DNA of 10,358 nt from Clostridiales bacterium (lineage in GTDB: Bacteria; Bacillota; Clostridia; Monoglobales; Monoglobaceae): contig JAEDLZ010000046.1 in the NCBI GenBank assembly GCA_016303265.1, forward strand, positions 1-10,358. The letters run 5' to 3'. Below the pieces are notes generated by a model. That model saw only the letters and a program-made list of their open reading frames with translations, was not told where the DNA came from and did no database searches. How positions within the stretch are numbered: the stretch's first letter is position 1; each line of letters begins with the position of its first letter. The position numbers were made by a program, and so were the translations under genes. Below, piece after piece: positions 8,341 to 10,358 of the stretch.

Positions 8341-9744
8341 TTATGTCTCCGATGACACTTCGTATCCCGGATACTGCCCCGGAGATTTCAGCTCTCCGTT
8401 TACCACATCATTATAGACCTCCGATATGGCAACCCATGCCACGGGTCCCACAAAGCCTGTTACCTGCAGTCCGAACTGTTCCTGAAAGGCGATAACCGCC
8501 TTCTGGGTTTGTTCGCCGAAATAGCCTGTAACCGAAACATCCGGTACCGAGTCATAATATTCGGAGATTTTACTGAGGTAACCCTGCAGTATTCTCACGC
8601 TGTCGCCCTGACTTCCCATGCTGAGCGGAGTTCCGGGGTATGGCACTGTATTGTTTCCCACGGTTTCCTCAGTTAAGTCCTCTACCATACCGAGATAAAC
8701 ATTGGATATTAAGTTCCAGGTTTCCTCATCTACCGCTCCGGTTACCTCCAGCCCGTAATACTGCTGAAACGACCGGACAGCGGCGGCTGTCCGGCTGCCG
8801 TAAATTCCGTCCGCATCTACCTGAGGAATCGCATTATTGAATATTGCAATGAGCTTTAAATAATACTGCAAAGCCTTAACGCCGTCGCCCCGGTCACCTT
8901 CCACAAGCGGACCTTTATATTGCTTGGAAATATCCTGAATGGTCTGACCCTCCGAATCAACCTCCGCCAGCTTCTTAACCGCCACATATATAGATTGAAG
9001 CTGATACCATGTACCCTTTCCCACTATTCCGTCTACACTCAGGTTGAAGGTCGACTGAAATTTTCTTACTGCCGCATCCGTTTCCAAATCGAAAATTCCC
9101 GTTGGATTTGCAATTTTCGGAATAAGCGGATAATTGAGAGAAATCCAGTTTAGCTGATTCTGCACACGGCGCACCGGGTCCCCTGCGCTTCCTATCCGCA
9201 AAGGAGTGCCGGGATATGACTCCGTAATATTCTCAATCGGTGCGTCAAAAACCAGCTCTATATTATCTCCGTAATAATGTGTAAGTATTTCATACGGAAC
9301 ATATCCTGCCTCCGCAAGATCTACGCTCCCCCACTGGGAAAGTCCGTTGCATTGAACCTCAATTCCGTCGCAATATACCGCAAAAAGCGGCTCTATATAT
9401 CCTTGCCGCCTTATGTAATCGTCAAAAATTTCACTGACAATCTCGTTTATATTTTCAAATATATTTCTCCCCTTAACATAAGACTGGTCATAGGCAGTTG
9501 AGTTTGTAATGTCAAAATCATAGCCTCTTGAACGATACCATTCCGTATAGATTCTGTTAAGTGCAAAAGAAATCTGAGCATATATATTTGCCCTTATTGC
9601 ACTTTCGGGCCATGTAGGATAAATCTCGCTTGAGGCTACATTTTTTATATACTCCGCAAACGGTACGGTTACATTTTCCGCAGGGGAATCGGGCGCACCC
9701 AAATGAACCGTTATATATTCGGGAATAACCGGTGTTCCTGTCAT
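8341..9744 (-). CDS. SpoIID-like domain protein with three peptidoglycan-binding domains
   Basis: The N-terminal region (about 10-170) resembles SpoIID, a sporulation lytic transglycosylase and amidase enhancer. The segment YIKNVASSEIYPTWPESAIRA (32-52) aligns with the SpoIID active-site region, making E40 the candidate catalytic glutamate, and GLSQWG (134-139) matches the conserved MSQYG motif. C125 and C132 flank the latter and may bind metal or form a disulfide. Three PG_binding_1 modules follow at about 187-250, 285-347 and 377-445; the first and third are introduced by near-identical YPGTPL sequences (177-182, 369-374). Unlike SpoIID there is no N-terminal membrane anchor or signal peptide. 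GGAG lies eight bases before the ATG at 9744. As the middle gene of a three-gene operon it is probably a wall- or cortex-remodelling protein; enzymatic activity is inferred. Confidence 0.87.
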   Translation of the reverse strand: MTGTPVIPEYITVHLGAPDSPAENVTVPFAEYIKNVASSEIYPTWPESAIRANIYAQISFALNRIYTEWYRSRGYDFDITNSTAYDQSYVKGRNIFENINEIVSEIFDDYIRRQGYIEPLFAVYCDGIEVQCNGLSQWGSVDLAEAGYVPYEILTHYYGDNIELVFDAPIENITESYPGTPLRIGSAGDPVRRVQNQLNWISLNYPLIPKIANPTGIFDLETDAAVRKFQSTFNLSVDGIVGKGTWYQLQSIYVAVKKLAEVDSEGQTIQDISKQYKGPLVEGDRGDGVKALQYYLKLIAIFNNAIPQVDADGIYGSRTAAAVRSFQQYYGLEVTGAVDEETWNLISNVYLGMVEDLTEETVGNNTVPYPGTPLSMGSQGDSVRILQGYLSKISEYYDSVPDVSVTGYFGEQTQKAVIAFQEQFGLQVTGFVGPVAWVAISEVYNDVVNGELKSPGQYPGYEVSSET

Positions 9745-9765
9745 AAAATTTTCTCCTTTCCGGTA

Positions 9766-10143
9766 TCATAAATTTGGCTCTGTGTCAACAAATTGTTCTT
9801 CTTCCGGTGCATATCCCAAAGGCAAGGGAAGAAGTGTAACCCGCTGCACCGTTATCTCTCCTCCGAATATGGGAACATCAATGTTCTCCACCGGATAGTA
9901 GCCCTCCTTACTGGTCTGTATCTTGTAATTACTGTAATTATCCGTATTTCCCGGACTCATCGAATTTGTCCTTGGCGGCGCAGAAAGCTCTATTGTTTCG
10001 GTTTTTCCGTTTCGGTCTGTTGTCAAAATTCTCTCAGTCTGATCTGTTGAGCTGACCGTCACATGAGCATTCTCAATAGGAAGCCCCATTCCCGCAGTAT
10101 TAACCTGAACAACAAGATACCCCGTATCAATATTTTTTGCCAT
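9766..10143 (-). CDS. Carboxypeptidase-regulatory-like beta-sandwich protein
   Basis: This 125-residue protein has the strand pattern of a carboxypeptidase-regulatory/transthyretin-like domain: a first strand GYLVVQVNTA (8-17), a PIENAHVTV strand (22-30), TTDRNGKTETIEL (41-53) and YKIQTSKEGYYPVENIDVPIF (73-93). A Pro-rich acidic tail closes it (106-125). Such domains are non-catalytic binding or spacer modules. No signal peptide or membrane segment is seen. The ATG at 10143 has GGAGG five bases upstream, and its TGA is 21 bases before the next start, so it leads the operon with the two peptidoglycan-binding proteins. It may be a structural partner of these; the function is unproven. Confidence 0.8.
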   Translation of the reverse strand: MAKNIDTGYLVVQVNTAGMGLPIENAHVTVSSTDQTERILTTDRNGKTETIELSAPPRTNSMSPGNTDNYSNYKIQTSKEGYYPVENIDVPIFGGEITVQRVTLLPLPLGYAPEEEQFVDTEPNL

Positions 10144-10184
10144 AATAACCTCCGTATCAAAGGCATATTTGCCCGATTTTCTTA

Positions 10185-10217
10185 ACTATATTTATGCAAA
10201 AGGGCTTGACAATATAT
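10185..10217 (-). promoter_or_regulatory. Candidate promoter of the peptidoglycan-binding operon
   Basis: Two readings overlap on the minus strand. A SigE-like (mother-cell) pattern is ATATATT (10217-10211), 14 bases, then CATAAATA (10196-10189), partly matching KMATATT-N14-CATACAMT. A SigA-like pattern is TTGTCA (10212-10207), 16 bases, then TATAGT (10190-10185). Either gives a leader of about 35 to 45 bases to the ATG at 10143. The gene content favours a sporulation sigma factor, but the sequence does not decide. Confidence 0.45.
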
Positions 10218-10234
10218 CAATTTTGATGTATTAT
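10206..10234 (+). promoter_or_regulatory. SigA promoter reading toward tRNA-Arg
   Basis: TTGACA (10206-10211) is followed after 17 bases by TATTAT (10229-10234); TATATT at 10232-10237 is an alternative with a 20-base spacer. The start near 10241 gives about 80 bases of 5' leader before the tRNA. A second weak -10 (TATACT, 10294-10299) lies nearer the tRNA without a good -35. The -35 box overlaps the divergent -35 region of the peptidoglycan-binding operon. Confidence 0.65.
10212..10231. repeat. Imperfect palindrome between divergent promoters
   Basis: A 20-base near-palindrome with core ATCAA-TT-TTGAT (10216-10227) and matching outer bases except one pair. It fills the spacer of the plus-strand promoter and covers the -35 region of the minus-strand promoter, so a bound protein could affect both. 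No candidate binder is adjacent, but it shares TTTGATGT with the palindrome at 1255-1266. Confidence 0.4.
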
Positions 10235-10319
10235 ATTATGGTAAAAATTTTTAAGACATTGCGGTCTGTTGGATAAATTAAACACCATTATACTGATGAT
10301 TGAGCATAATTTGATATAT

Positions 10320-10358
10320 GTTTCCGTAGCTCAGCCGGATAGAGCGACCGCCTCCTAA
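10320..10358 (+). tRNA. tRNA-Arg(CCU), 5' part, cut by the window edge
   Basis: The first 39 bases of a tRNA are visible: a seven-base 5' acceptor arm (GTTTCCG), T8-A9, D stem GCTC/GAGC (10329-10332 with 10342-10345) around the loop AGCCGGATA, anticodon arm ACCGC (10347-10351), and the loop CTCCTAA. The anticodon is CCT (10354-10356), reading the Arg codon AGG. The 3' half, with the rest of the anticodon stem, T arm and acceptor end, lies beyond the edge, so stem pairing there cannot be checked. Confidence 0.92.

Noticed and set aside
8341..9744. Phage endolysin or prophage tail-lysis gene
   Set aside because: Multiple peptidoglycan-binding modules can occur in phage lysins, but there is no holin, structural phage gene or lysin catalytic domain, and the N-terminal domain looks SpoIID-like.
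10320..10358. tRNA-Arg as an integration site for a mobile element
   Set aside because: tRNA genes are common attachment sites, but no integrase, duplicated tRNA end or foreign-looking cargo is visible in this window.

Overview
The window looks like chromosomal DNA from a Gram-positive, spore-forming member of the Clostridia (Bacillota). The evidence is moderate-to-low GC, strong AGGAGG-type ribosome binding sites, SigA-type promoters, a DUF421/DUF4363 membrane pair, clostridial-type SpoIID-like/peptidoglycan-binding proteins and hairpin-plus-T terminators. The genus cannot be assigned from this sequence alone. Nothing points to a prophage, transposon or CRISPR array.

Left part (1-1250, minus strand): a near-consensus SigA promoter preceded by roughly helically phased A-tracts fires out of the left edge toward an unseen gene. 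Behind it lies a two-gene operon, a YetF-type DUF421 membrane protein followed by a DUF4363 protein, with stop and start codons overlapping (ATGA).

Middle (1250-5165, plus strand): a 761-residue protein joins an XRE DNA-binding domain, a cupin sensor domain and a complete medium-chain-type acyl-CoA synthetase in one chain. It has its own extended -10 promoter, whose spacer carries a perfect palindrome that could be an autoregulatory operator. A strong terminator separates it from a monocistronic enolase gene, which ends at a second, probably bidirectional, terminator.

Metal region (5267-7788, minus strand): a compact zinc/cadmium efflux operon. An ArsR/SmtB repressor with apparently both the alpha3N and alpha5 metal sites precedes a free-standing HMA metal-binding protein and a P1B-2 ATPase that lacks its own HMA domain. 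A TTGAA-N6-TTCAA operator sits at the start site of its consensus promoter. Metal binding by the repressor should release transcription, after which the ATPase exports the metal, perhaps supplied by the small HMA protein.

Right part (7802-10143, minus strand): a three-gene operon encoding a small beta-sandwich (carboxypeptidase-regulatory-like) protein, a SpoIID-like domain with three peptidoglycan-binding modules, and a protein with two such modules. None has a signal peptide, so wall or spore-cortex targeting from inside the sporulating cell is the most attractive inference. Its promoter is back-to-back with a plus-strand promoter leading to a tRNA-Arg(CCU) gene cut by the right edge. No gap without a gene exceeds 300 bases.
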